This document shows positions 1 through 8,175 of a stretch of 64,000 nucleotides of DNA, one piece after another. Numbering within the stretch: position 1 is the first letter of the stretch; each line of letters starts with the position of its first letter. The notes below the pieces were generated by a model. It saw only the letters and a list, made by a program, of their open reading frames with translations. It ran no database searches and had not been told where the DNA came from. Source of the DNA: Lacihabitans sp. CS3-21 (GTDB lineage: Bacteria > Bacteroidota > Bacteroidia > Cytophagales > Spirosomataceae); the NCBI RefSeq assembly GCF_024343675.1, contig NZ_RJUD01000001.1, positions 242,553 to 306,552 of the forward strand, read 5' to 3'. The position numbers and the translations under genes were made by a program.

Positions 1-601
1 TATAACCATTTTCAAGAAACACGTCGATATGAGGCAATACGTTCAAATCGATTTTGTGCGGATATACTTTCGCCACGCTTTCGTCACCAGCTCTTTCGGC
101 AAAAAGTTGGTCAACTGCTGCTTTGCCAGTTCCCGTAACTGACTGATAGGTAGATACTACCACACGTTTGATTTTATATTTTTCATGCAAAGGCTTCATT
201 ACCACAACCATCTGTATGGTTGAGCAGTTTGGATTTGCAATGATTTTGTCTTCTGCAGTCAACACATCAGCGTTTACTTCAGGTACTACCAATTTTTTGG
301 TTGGATCCATACGCCATGCCGATGAATTATCGATAACCGTAATTCCGGCCTCGGCAAACTTTGGGGCCATTTCAAGTGAAGTACCACCTCCTGCTGAGAA
401 AATAGCCACGTTTGGCTTCATCTTAATGGCTTCATCGTAACCGACAACGGTAAATTCTTGGTCCTTAAATTTGATTTTTTTCCCGATACTACGCTCCGAA
501 GCGACTGGGATAATTTCTGTGACAGGGAAATTTCTTTCCGCTAATACTTTTAAGATTTCGCCACCCACTAGACCGGTAGCTCCTACTACTGCAACTTTCA
601 T
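1..601 (-). CDS. asd: Aspartate-semialdehyde dehydrogenase, partial (C-terminus outside window)
   Basis: Reduces aspartyl phosphate to aspartate semialdehyde with NADPH, the branch point to lysine/diaminopimelate, threonine and methionine; cytoplasmic. About 200 residues are visible. The protein opens with an NADP-binding Rossmann motif (MKVAVVGATGLVG, residues 1-13) and contains the catalytic cysteine motif NPNCSTIQ (residues 123-130, Cys126), which is diagnostic of the family. The frame stays open to the left edge, so the C-terminal dimerisation half is simply cut off by the window. The ATG at 599-601 directly precedes the Rossmann strand. A perfect TAnnTTTG (-7 type) element, TAATTTTG, lies on the minus strand at 718-725 and could be its promoter, but I see no clear -33 TTG at the right distance. 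Confidence 0.96.
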   Translation of the reverse strand, partial: MKVAVVGATGLVGGEILKVLAERNFPVTEIIPVASERSIGKKIKFKDQEFTVVGYDEAIKMKPNVAIFSAGGGTSLEMAPKFAEAGITVIDNSSAWRMDPTKKLVVPEVNADVLTAEDKIIANPNCSTIQMVVVMKPLHEKYKIKRVVVSTYQSVTGTGKAAVDQLFAERAGDESVAKVYPHKIDLNVLPHIDVFLENGY

Positions 602-768
602 GATAATTAATGTACCCCCCGACCCATGGCAGAGCATTTAAATTATTGATAAAGAGAGAGGTCTATTCTCTTTTTGTTGAATTTGTTGTAAATGTATTGA
701 TGGGTGTAAATGGGCTGCAAAATTAAGAAAAAGATTTTTTAATAAAAATAGGTTGGCCATATTAGTAC

Positions 769-872
769 AACGATTTTTCAAATCGTTGAAATGTAAATCG
801 ATTTTCTAAATCGATCACTAGATTTAAGACCCTGAAAAATTAAGTTTTTCACAACGATTTAAAAAAATCGTT
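769..872. repeat. Cluster of three small palindromic repeats
   Basis: Three hairpin-forming palindromes lie in tandem in the gap 602-903. Copy 1 (769-787) is AACGATTTTTCAAATCGTT with 8-bp arms and loop TTC. Copy 2 (797-815) has arms ATCGATTT/AAATCGAT and loop TCT. Copy 3 (853-872) has arms AACGATTT/AAATCGTT and loop AAAA. The shared core CGATTT...AAATCG recurs at 30756-30774 and, degenerate, near 61214, so this looks like an interspersed repeat family. The cluster sits just past the 3' end of ygfA and could also help end transcription. I see nothing else in the gap except a possible asd promoter element. Confidence 0.7.
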
Positions 873-903
873 TTATGATGTAATCACAAAACAATAGACC
901 GAA

Positions 904-1497
904 TCACCAAGCCCACATCCGCTCGTGCGTAACACAAAAATTCATTTTTACATCAAAAGCGTCCGCATCTTCTATCAGTTCTATTGGCTCGAAAAGCGAA
1001 AGGCCAACTATCGTGGTGTCTTTGGTAGCGTACTGTAGAAATTTATCATAATATCCTTTGCCATAACCCACTCGGTTGCCTTTTTTGTCGAAGGCTAGCA
1101 GTGGTACAAATACTAAAATATCTTCATTTCGATATTTTTCAAAAAATGTTTCTGAGTTATAGGAGTAGTTGAGGTTTTTGGGTTCTTCTATGCCCCAAGC
1201 GTTGGATTCTAAAACAGTGGTAGGGTCATATTTTACATGTAACATTTCGCCATTCTCCAAACTTTTACTTATATACAAATCAGGGGCAAAATCTTTTCTA
1301 AGTGTATTGATTATCAGACGAGTATCAGGCTCATTGTTTCTTAAAATAGGTAGAAATAGGTGAATTGGCGAATACCGATGAATTGCTAGCCTGCTGAAGA
1401 CTAAATCATGTATCTTTTTATTGAAGTTTGCACAAGTTTCTTCGGTAAGAGCCCTTCTTTTCTCTTTATATATTTTTCTGATTTCTGCTTTAGTCAC
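904..1497 (-). CDS. ygfA: 5-formyltetrahydrofolate cyclo-ligase
   Basis: ATP-dependent conversion of 5-formyl-THF to 5,10-methenyl-THF; a cytoplasmic folate-salvage enzyme. The 197-residue length is normal for the family. The signature glycine-rich motif VGYGKGYYDKF is at residues 143-153 and the N-terminal basic helix (KAEIRKIYKEKRRAL) is typical. The gene lies 18 bases downstream of moeA on the same strand, so it is probably the last gene of an xdhC-moeA-ygfA transcript. That position gives no obvious functional link to the cofactor genes. Confidence 0.93.
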   Translation of the reverse strand: MTKAEIRKIYKEKRRALTEETCANFNKKIHDLVFSRLAIHRYSPIHLFLPILRNNEPDTRLIINTLRKDFAPDLYISKSLENGEMLHVKYDPTTVLESNAWGIEEPKNLNYSYNSETFFEKYRNEDILVFVPLLAFDKKGNRVGYGKGYYDKFLQYATKDTTIVGLSLFEPIELIEDADAFDVKMNFCVTHERMWAW

Positions 1498-1515
1498 AGT
1501 TTCAATGTTTTTAGT

Positions 1516-2703
1516 TTAAATAGCGAAGAATTCAACTGTTTCGCCTTTCAAAAATAATCCAGACTCCCGAAATGGCAATTCGATAAATCCATCTGCATCA
1601 GCCAGACTTATAAAATCACCCGAACCATTATGTTTTAATGGCGTTGCATAAAGACAACCTTTGTCGTTTTGTATTTTTACTTGCAGAAAATAATTCAATT
1701 TGGGCTTAAAAACAATGTCTTCAGTTAAAATAACACTTGGGGTTTTTTTTTCAAGAATTCCCAAATATTTTTTCAGCCAAGGCAAAACATATTTTATAGT
1801 ACACAAGTAAGTTGAAACAGGGTTTCCAGGTAGAGCAAACACAATAGTTGTATCATTTTTGCCAAACCACATGGGCTTACCAGGTTTTTGGGCAATTTTG
1901 TGAAAAATCTCCTTTACATTGTTTTCAGCAAGAGCTTGCGGTATAAAATCTTTTTTTCCCATCGATACTCCTCCGGAAAATATTATGACATCGTAGTTTT
2001 TGAGCAATTCTTCTATTTTTGAAATCGAGCCATCCAATGTGTCATGGATGTGGAAAATATCCACTTCGGCTTTCACTTTTTTGAGAATGGCTGCAATGGC
2101 AAATACATTCGAAAGCCGGATTTGGTGTGGCAGCGGAACTTCAGAAATACCTACTAACTCATCTCCAGATGAAGCAATCGCTATTTTTGGCAAAGCCAAT
2201 ACTGCCAAATCTTGTTTACCGATAGAGGCAGCAATGGCTACATGTGAAGCACTTATAACTTTCCCTTTCCGAACCAAAACTTGGCCAGACAACTTGTCAT
2301 GTCCCTGAAAATGCACATTTTGATTTGGCTTTATTTCTGCTAATATTGTTGCAAAACCATTTTCAATCTCCAAATCCTCATACCGAATAACGGTATCCGT
2401 ATTTTTGGGTAAAACAGCCCCAGTCATTATTTCTATACAGTTTTGGTTAGATTCTAACGTTTTTTGTTCGTCTCCAGCAGCTTGCATTTCCTGCATTTTG
2501 AAGGTTTTTAGTCCATCAGCAAAAGCTGAAAAATCTATCGCTACGCCGTCCATGGTAACCCTGTCAAACGGAGGAAAATCACGTTCAGCCACCAAATCTT
2601 CAGCCAATATTCTGCCCAAAGATGCTTGAAAATCAACACTTTCTATTTTAGTAGAAATGCCGTTTTCTAAAACCAGATGTAAAGCTTCTTCTACCGAAAC
2701 CAT
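1516..2703 (-). CDS. moeA: Molybdopterin molybdenumtransferase MoeA
   Basis: Inserts molybdate into adenylylated molybdopterin, the last step of Moco synthesis; cytoplasmic. The 395 residues match the family. Visible signatures are the N-terminal GRILAEDLVAERDFPPFDRV segment, MDGVAI, the MoCF-fold motif IIFSGGVSMGKKDF, PGKPMWFG, and LPGNPVSTYL in domain III. The start codon abuts the stop codon of the upstream XdhC-family gene (2704), so the two are almost certainly co-transcribed and perhaps translationally coupled. Its most evident client in this window is the nitrate reductase at 50.7 kb. No separate MogA/MoaB adenylyltransferase is visible here. Confidence 0.95.
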   Translation of the reverse strand: MVSVEEALHLVLENGISTKIESVDFQASLGRILAEDLVAERDFPPFDRVTMDGVAIDFSAFADGLKTFKMQEMQAAGDEQKTLESNQNCIEIMTGAVLPKNTDTVIRYEDLEIENGFATILAEIKPNQNVHFQGHDKLSGQVLVRKGKVISASHVAIAASIGKQDLAVLALPKIAIASSGDELVGISEVPLPHQIRLSNVFAIAAILKKVKAEVDIFHIHDTLDGSISKIEELLKNYDVIIFSGGVSMGKKDFIPQALAENNVKEIFHKIAQKPGKPMWFGKNDTTIVFALPGNPVSTYLCTIKYVLPWLKKYLGILEKKTPSVILTEDIVFKPKLNYFLQVKIQNDKGCLYATPLKHNGSGDFISLADADGFIELPFRESGLFLKGETVEFFAI

Positions 2704-3816
2704 TCAATTAAAATTAAAAATTTCTTGTGTTCTTTCGTTTATTGGCAAAGTTCTTTCTTTTAAAAACCCACCTTTTCTATCACTAAATACAGCTTTAATT
2801 TCAGCCACAATAGAAAGTGCAATTTCTTCTGGCGTGGTGGCCCCCAAATCTAAGCCAGTTGGGCCAAAAATTTGACTTGGATTAATTTCTATACCTGATT
2901 CTTTTAATTCGTCCACCATTTTTAATGAGCGTATTTTCGGCCCCAACAGTCCAATATATTTCAAGTTGCTTTTGGCTAGCAATCTCAAGTTATTTTGATC
3001 TGTTTTTAATGAATGTGACATTAAAATGGCGGCTGCTGATTTTGAAAACGAATGAATGTCTAAGTTTTCTGGGCTGATGATATTAATACCTGTCTTATGT
3101 TCTATTTTGTTAGGTTCACTTACCACCGTAATGTTCCAATTTAACCATTTTAATATTTCCATGAAAGGATATATATCGTATTGATTTCCAAACAAGTACA
3201 CATCAATAGCTGAAGGCAATACTTCAAAAAACAACCTTGTATGATTGTCAATATGCAGATTTTTAGATTTATCTAGTGTATCGAATTCTTTCTGAAGGTT
3301 TACGATGCTACATATCTCTTCTAAAAATTTTAAATCCTCATCATTTCTATATTGAAATATTTTTCCAAGAAGCTCGGGCTTTTGTTCTGACTTAAAGACC
3401 GTAATAAGTGGAATTTCTGGTTCTAAAATTGCTCTTTTTAAAATCTCAACGGGGTTTTGATTTGAAATAAAATCGACAGGCAAAAAAAGAACTTCTATAA
3501 TGCCGTTGCATCCCAAGCCAACACCAATCTGATGGTCATCGCCTTTAGTGGTATCGTATTTGGCCAGGTTTGGTTTGCCTTTGAGTATTGAAAAGCGAGC
3601 TTTTTTTAGTGCGTCGCCTTCCAGGCAGCCTCCACTTATTCCACCTTCCCATCTTCCGTCTTCAGATACCAGCATTCTTGCTCCAGTTCGGCGGTACGAT
3701 GAGCCCTCCACATAAACAACTGTTGCTAAGGCACATGCAACATTTTGCTCAGATTTTAGTTTGTCGTAAAATGCAACTATTTTATTTATTTCTTTCATTT
3801 CAAGAGCAATTTCCAT
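2704..3816 (-). CDS. XdhC/CoxI-family molybdenum cofactor chaperone-like protein
   Basis: XdhC-family proteins bind Moco, promote its sulfuration and deliver it to molybdenum hydroxylases. The N-terminal XdhC_CoxI domain shows VVYVEGSSYRRTGARML and GGISGGCLEGDAL; the C-terminal Rossmann-like domain ends with IGLLGPKIR and IFGPTGLDLGATTPEEIALS, both classic. I chose the ATG at 3814-3816 (MEIALEMKEINK; 370 residues). An upstream in-frame ATG at 3966 adds 50 low-complexity residues and overlaps the divergent permease gene; the ATG at 3798 is also possible. It abuts moeA. No xanthine or CO dehydrogenase is visible in the window, so the client may be elsewhere, or the protein may serve another molybdoenzyme. 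Confidence 0.88.
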   Translation of the reverse strand: MEIALEMKEINKIVAFYDKLKSEQNVACALATVVYVEGSSYRRTGARMLVSEDGRWEGGISGGCLEGDALKKARFSILKGKPNLAKYDTTKGDDHQIGVGLGCNGIIEVLFLPVDFISNQNPVEILKRAILEPEIPLITVFKSEQKPELLGKIFQYRNDEDLKFLEEICSIVNLQKEFDTLDKSKNLHIDNHTRLFFEVLPSAIDVYLFGNQYDIYPFMEILKWLNWNITVVSEPNKIEHKTGINIISPENLDIHSFSKSAAAILMSHSLKTDQNNLRLLAKSNLKYIGLLGPKIRSLKMVDELKESGIEINPSQIFGPTGLDLGATTPEEIALSIVAEIKAVFSDRKGGFLKERTLPINERTQEIFNFN

Positions 3817-3875
3817 ATTTTTTTTGAGTGTGAGCAAAAAAAAACCATTTTTGTACTTGAAAACATGCCCCTCTA

Positions 3876-4634
3876 TTGGAACTCGTATTTCAGAACATTG
3901 AATTATTATTATTGTTTTTTGGTATAGCTTTACTCTATTCATCAGTAGGATTTGGTGGTGGGTCAAGCTATTTGGCTATTATGGCATTGTTTAATTTTGA
4001 TTTCAAGGTTTTGCGAGCAGTTTCTTTACTTTGTAATATTACAGTGGTCTCTAACGGTACTCTACAGTTTTATAAAAAAGGGCTGCTTAATCTTAAAAAA
4101 GTGATGCCGCTCGTTTTTGCTAGTGTGCCCATGGCATTTTTGGGAGGTAAAATGACTATTTCAGAGAAAACATTCTTTATCCTGTTGGGTATTACTTTGC
4201 TGTTGGCAGCTATATTGCTTTGGTTTCAGCCACAAAAAAAATTAATAAGCATAACTAACCTTTCAGATAAAATTGGATTTAATGCCTTTTTGGGTGGAGC
4301 AATTGGTTTCTTGTCAGGAATGGTTGGCATTGGTGGAGGGATATTTTTATCCCCAGTTCTGAATATGCTGAATTGGGACAATCCCAAAAACATTGCGGCT
4401 ACTGCTAGTTTCTTTATTTTGGTAAATTCGGTGGCGGGATTGCTCGGACAAGCAACTACTTTTCCTTCCGATTTGCCATGGATGTTGGTGCTTTTTTTAA
4501 TGATTTCAGTTGCTATTGGAGGTTTTATGGGTACATATTTGGCAACCAATAAGTTTTCTCAAACATGGGTTCGAAAGGCAACGGCAATATTGATTGCATA
4601 TGTGAGTTACACGGTTTTGATTAAAAATCTATGA
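3876..4634 (+). CDS. TauE/SafE-family membrane permease
   Basis: About 252 residues with around eight hydrophobic segments and the family's glycine-rich repeats: SSVGFGGGSSYLAIMAL near the N-terminus and GAIGFLSGMVGIGGGIFLSPVL near residue 140. Members export or import small anions such as sulfite, sulfoacetate or sulfonates. The start is a TTG at 3876; no in-frame ATG precedes the first membrane helix, and the next ATG would remove the first glycine-rich motif. It is divergent from the XdhC gene with a gap of about 59 bases, and overlaps moaD by four bases (ATGA), so it is co-transcribed with moaD and moaE. A sulfur-anion role linked to dithiolene synthesis is possible but only an inference. 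Confidence 0.85.
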   Translation: MELVFQNIELLLLFFGIALLYSSVGFGGGSSYLAIMALFNFDFKVLRAVSLLCNITVVSNGTLQFYKKGLLNLKKVMPLVFASVPMAFLGGKMTISEKTFFILLGITLLLAAILLWFQPQKKLISITNLSDKIGFNAFLGGAIGFLSGMVGIGGGIFLSPVLNMLNWDNPKNIAATASFFILVNSVAGLLGQATTFPSDLPWMLVLFLMISVAIGGFMGTYLATNKFSQTWVRKATAILIAYVSYTVLIKNL

Positions 4635-4873
4635 AAGTAAAATTGCTCAGTTTTGGCATCACAAAAGAAATGGTTGGAGGCTTTGAAAAAAACATTGAAC
4701 TACCTTCAGGGACTAGTGTGGAGGCTTTTTTAGAAATTTTGAAAAAAGAATATCCAGCACTTAAAAAACTGACTTCGCTTAGGGTGGCAGTAAATGAAGA
4801 ATATGTAGAAGGTAGCCATGAAATAATGGAGCGTGATGAAATTGTTCTTGTACCGCCTGTAAGTGGTGGATAA
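4631..4873 (+). CDS. moaD: Molybdopterin synthase small subunit MoaD
   Basis: Ubiquitin-like sulfur carrier; its C-terminal thiocarboxylate supplies sulfur to MoaE for conversion of cyclic pyranopterin monophosphate to molybdopterin. The 80 residues end in VPPVSGG, with the mandatory terminal Gly-Gly. The beta-grasp pattern (MKVKLLSFGITKEM, then DEIVLVPPVSGG) is complete. It starts inside the stop codon of the permease gene and is followed 43 bases later by moaE. The E1-like activating enzyme (MoeB/ThiF type) is not in the window. Confidence 0.94.
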   Translation: MKVKLLSFGITKEMVGGFEKNIELPSGTSVEAFLEILKKEYPALKKLTSLRVAVNEEYVEGSHEIMERDEIVLVPPVSGG

Positions 4874-4916
4874 TTATTAAAAAGTTTGTCCAAGTGGTAT
4901 AATTCTTAGGGTATAT

Positions 4917-5345
4917 ATGGAGCAGAATAATATAGATATAAAATTGACTCAAGAGATATTGTCACTAGACATTTGTTCTGCTTTTGTGGCTGCAGACGAT
5001 GTTGGCGGAATTGTTTCTTTTGTAGGGACTGTTAGAAATCAAACGAAAGGCAAAAGCGTTTTAAAACTAGATTTTGAGGCCTATGAAACAATGGCTATTT
5101 CGGAAATGAGAAAAATTGCAGAGCAAGCTCTCTCGAAATTTGAAATTAAAAAAATAGCAATTCATCACAGAACAGGATCTCTAAAAGTAGGAGAAGTTCC
5201 TGTAATTATTACCGCATCTTCAGCTCATCGCAAGGCTGCATTTGAAGCTTGCCAGTTTGCTATTGATACACTGAAAGAAACAGTACCCATTTGGAAAAAG
5301 GAGATTTTCGAAGATGGCGAGGTATGGGTAAGTGCAACCCCCTAA
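4917..5345 (+). CDS. moaE: Molybdopterin synthase catalytic subunit MoaE
   Basis: Large subunit of molybdopterin synthase, which transfers two sulfurs from MoaD thiocarboxylate to the precursor. The 142 residues match the family. Visible motifs are GGIVSFVGTVRNQTKGKSV, LDFEAYETMA, IAIHHRTGSLKVGE, SSAHRKAAFEACQFAID and the active-site lysine region VPIWKKEIFEDG. It lies directly after moaD on the same strand and ends the plus-strand Moco block; the next gene starts 133 bases further on. Confidence 0.95.
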   Translation: MEQNNIDIKLTQEILSLDICSAFVAADDVGGIVSFVGTVRNQTKGKSVLKLDFEAYETMAISEMRKIAEQALSKFEIKKIAIHHRTGSLKVGEVPVIITASSAHRKAAFEACQFAIDTLKETVPIWKKEIFEDGEVWVSATP

Positions 5346-5478
5346 ATAAAAGCTATTTTTACAAATTGCCATTAATTTTACTAAAACAAAACAAGCTTGA
5401 TGCTTTGTTTTTAATAATAAATTTCACCAAACCCAAAAAACTTTATAACTTGTAAATCGATATTCAACCAATTACAAT

Positions 5479-8175
5479 ATGCGATTTGCTAAATTTATTT
5501 TAGTCTCTCTTTCTTTCGTTTTTTTATCATCTTGCAGCTTTTTTCAGAAAAAAATCGATTTTAATGCACAGGTAAAACCAATCATCAATAAGAACTGTAT
5601 TGCATGTCACGGAGGAGTAAAAAAACAAGGGGGCTATAGTTTGTTATTCAAAGAGGAGGCCTATGCAAAAGGGAAGTCGGGAAAAATTGGCATTGTACCA
5701 GGCGACGCTTCTGCAAGTGAATTTATCCGGAGACTTACCTTAAGTGATCCAGATGAACGGATGCCACATGAAAAAGACCCTTTGAGTTCGGATGAAATTG
5801 ATATTCTAACCAAATGGATTGACCAAGGAGCCGAATGGCAAGAACACTGGGCATATATACCTGTAAAACCCCCATCTGTTCCAGAAATATCCAACGATTG
5901 GGTAAAAAATGATATTGATAAGTTTATTTTTGAAAATGCAAAAAAATATGATTTAAAACCATCCGAGAGAGCAACTAATGAAGATTTAGCAAGAAGAGCC
6001 TCTCTTGATGTTATTGGTTTTCCAGCTCAGGAAAGTACCCGGAATATACTTTTGCAAAAAGGAAATTTCGAAACTTATTTAGATAGCTTGTTGGAGTCAC
6101 CAAATTATGGTGAAAAGTGGACTTCTATGTGGCTGGACATGGCCAGATATGCAGATACAAAAGGTTATGAAAGAGACGGTAGACGTAATATTTGGAGATA
6201 CAGAGACTGGCTTATCAAGGCTTTTAATGCTGATATGCCCTATGATAAATTCTTAACTGAGCAACTGGCAGGAGATTTGCTCCCCAATTCTAACGAAAAT
6301 CAGTATATAGCAACGGCTTTTCACCGAAACACCATGACCAATGACGAAGGTGGTACCGATAATGAAGAGTTCAGAACCGCTGCGGTATTAGACAGAGTTA
6401 ATACAACTTGGGAAACCCTCATGGGAACTTCTTTTTCTTGTGTTCAATGTCACAGCCATCCTTATGACCCCTTCAGGCATGATGAATATTATAAGTTTTT
6501 GGCGTTTTTCAACAATAGCAGAGACGAAGATACTTATGCAGAATACCCTGTCTGGAGACATTTTGATGAAAAACAAAAAACGGAACTTACGAGATTATCT
6601 AGTTGGCTTTCGAAAAAAGTTTCAGAAAAAGAGAAAGGAGAGCTTGTCAATTTCTTGCAAACCTTGCAACCGTCTCACAACTCCCTAAAATGCGATGATT
6701 TTGTAAATGCCGAACTAAGCGATACGAAATGGTTAGCCATGCGAAATCATTCTTCTGCCAGACTCAAAAGCGTGAGCTTGGATGGTAAAAAGAAACTTAT
6801 CATGCAATACAAAGATTTTGCAAATGGAGTTTTTGAAATTAGATTAGACAACCCCAAGGGCAAAGTTTTGACCAAATTAAATATCAACAAAAAAGGAGAA
6901 AATAAAGGCTGGAAAACCACCGAATTGTCTTTGGAAAATGCCCAAGGCGTTCATGATATTTATTTTGTTTATAACAGTGGTACATTAGACAACCCAAATG
7001 CTAGCGGCATAATGTTCGATTGGTTTTATTTTACACAAGGATTTCCGATGGGAGAAACGCCTGAATACACGCATCAGAAGCAGTCTTTTTGGAATTTGTT
7101 AAACGCTCAGGTAGAAAGTACACCCATCATGTACGAGAATCCTCAAGTTTTTAATAGAAATACACATGTGTTTGAAAGAGGAAGTTGGTTGTCGCCAGGA
7201 AAAGTAGTTTCTGCAGGAGTTCCAGCCTCATTGGGTAAACTACCGCCCAATGCACCAAATAATAGGCTCGGATTAGCCATGTGGATGACCTCAAAAGATA
7301 ATCCTTTAGTGTCCAGGACAATGGTAAACCGAGTATGGGAACAATTATTTGGCAATGGCCTTGTTGAAACCTTAGAGGATATAGGCTCTCAAGGAGCAAT
7401 TCCGTCAAATAAAGAGCTTTTGGACTACTTGAGTTATAAATTCATGCATGAATATCAGTGGTCTTTAAAAACATTAATCAAGGAAATTATGATGTCTGCC
7501 ACTTATCAACAAAGTTCTAAAGTAACAAAGGAAGGATTAGAAAAAGACCCCTCCAATAGGTATTTGGCTAGAGGACCGAGGGTCAGGCTTTCATCTGAGC
7601 AAATAAGAGATCAAGCTCTTGCTGTGAGTGGAATATTAAATTCTGAAATGTATGGACCCCCAGTTATGCCTTATCAGCCCGACGGCATTTGGAGTTCTCC
7701 ATATAATGGAGATAAATGGATAAAATCTGAAATTTCGCAACAATATAGAAGAGCGATTTATACTTTTTGGAAACGAACCAGTCCTTATCCTAGTATGATA
7801 TCTTTTGATGGCGTTGGTCGAGAAGTGTGTGTTTCGCGAAGAATTCGTACCAATACACCTCTTCAGGCTTTGGTTATTTTGAATGATTCTGTTTATGTAG
7901 ATATTTCGGCAAAGCTTGCTCAAAGGGCTTTGCGTGTTTCCAAGAAAAACTATTTGGAGAGTATCAAAATAGCCTACTTGTTAGCCTCAGGCAAAAAAAT
8001 AAGTGAATCAAACTTCGCAATTCTTTCTAGGTTATATCAGGAAACCTTAAACATTTATAAAAAAGAGAAACAAAAATCCAAAGCACTTTCTGGTGAAGAA
8101 AACCCAGAATTGGCAGCATTGATTTTGGTAAGTAATACAATTTTAAACCTTGACGAAGTAATTACAAAAAGCTGA
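5479..8175 (+). CDS. Secreted lipoprotein with planctomycete-type cytochrome c, DUF1549 and DUF1553 domains
   Basis: An 898-residue exported protein. The leader ends in the lipobox-like LSSC (Cys19). A PSCyt1-type heme site CIACH (Cys40, Cys43, His44) is followed by KKQGGYSL and the MPHEKDPLSSDEIDILTKWI segment usual in this domain. DUF1549 covers about residues 140-330, with a second heme-type motif CVQCH at 321-325. DUF1553 forms the C-terminal third (NPLVSRTMVNRVWEQLFGNG, then RIRTNTPLQALVILND). In this family the gene is nearly always paired with a DUF1501 gene, as here (one-base overlap, TGATG). The biochemical role of the pair is not established; periplasmic oxidation of carbohydrate-derived substrates is the usual guess. 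Confidence 0.92.
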   Translation: MRFAKFILVSLSFVFLSSCSFFQKKIDFNAQVKPIINKNCIACHGGVKKQGGYSLLFKEEAYAKGKSGKIGIVPGDASASEFIRRLTLSDPDERMPHEKDPLSSDEIDILTKWIDQGAEWQEHWAYIPVKPPSVPEISNDWVKNDIDKFIFENAKKYDLKPSERATNEDLARRASLDVIGFPAQESTRNILLQKGNFETYLDSLLESPNYGEKWTSMWLDMARYADTKGYERDGRRNIWRYRDWLIKAFNADMPYDKFLTEQLAGDLLPNSNENQYIATAFHRNTMTNDEGGTDNEEFRTAAVLDRVNTTWETLMGTSFSCVQCHSHPYDPFRHDEYYKFLAFFNNSRDEDTYAEYPVWRHFDEKQKTELTRLSSWLSKKVSEKEKGELVNFLQTLQPSHNSLKCDDFVNAELSDTKWLAMRNHSSARLKSVSLDGKKKLIMQYKDFANGVFEIRLDNPKGKVLTKLNINKKGENKGWKTTELSLENAQGVHDIYFVYNSGTLDNPNASGIMFDWFYFTQGFPMGETPEYTHQKQSFWNLLNAQVESTPIMYENPQVFNRNTHVFERGSWLSPGKVVSAGVPASLGKLPPNAPNNRLGLAMWMTSKDNPLVSRTMVNRVWEQLFGNGLVETLEDIGSQGAIPSNKELLDYLSYKFMHEYQWSLKTLIKEIMMSATYQQSSKVTKEGLEKDPSNRYLARGPRVRLSSEQIRDQALAVSGILNSEMYGPPVMPYQPDGIWSSPYNGDKWIKSEISQQYRRAIYTFWKRTSPYPSMISFDGVGREVCVSRRIRTNTPLQALVILNDSVYVDISAKLAQRALRVSKKNYLESIKIAYLLASGKKISESNFAILSRLYQETLNIYKKEKQKSKALSGEENPELAALILVSNTILNLDEVITKS

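Noticed and set aside
769..872. CRISPR-like array
   Set aside because: The three palindromes are too short and unevenly spaced, with no uniform spacers and no cas genes.
3817..3966. N-terminal extension of the XdhC-family protein by 50 residues
   Set aside because: Overlaps the divergent permease start, low-complexity, and outside the family domain.
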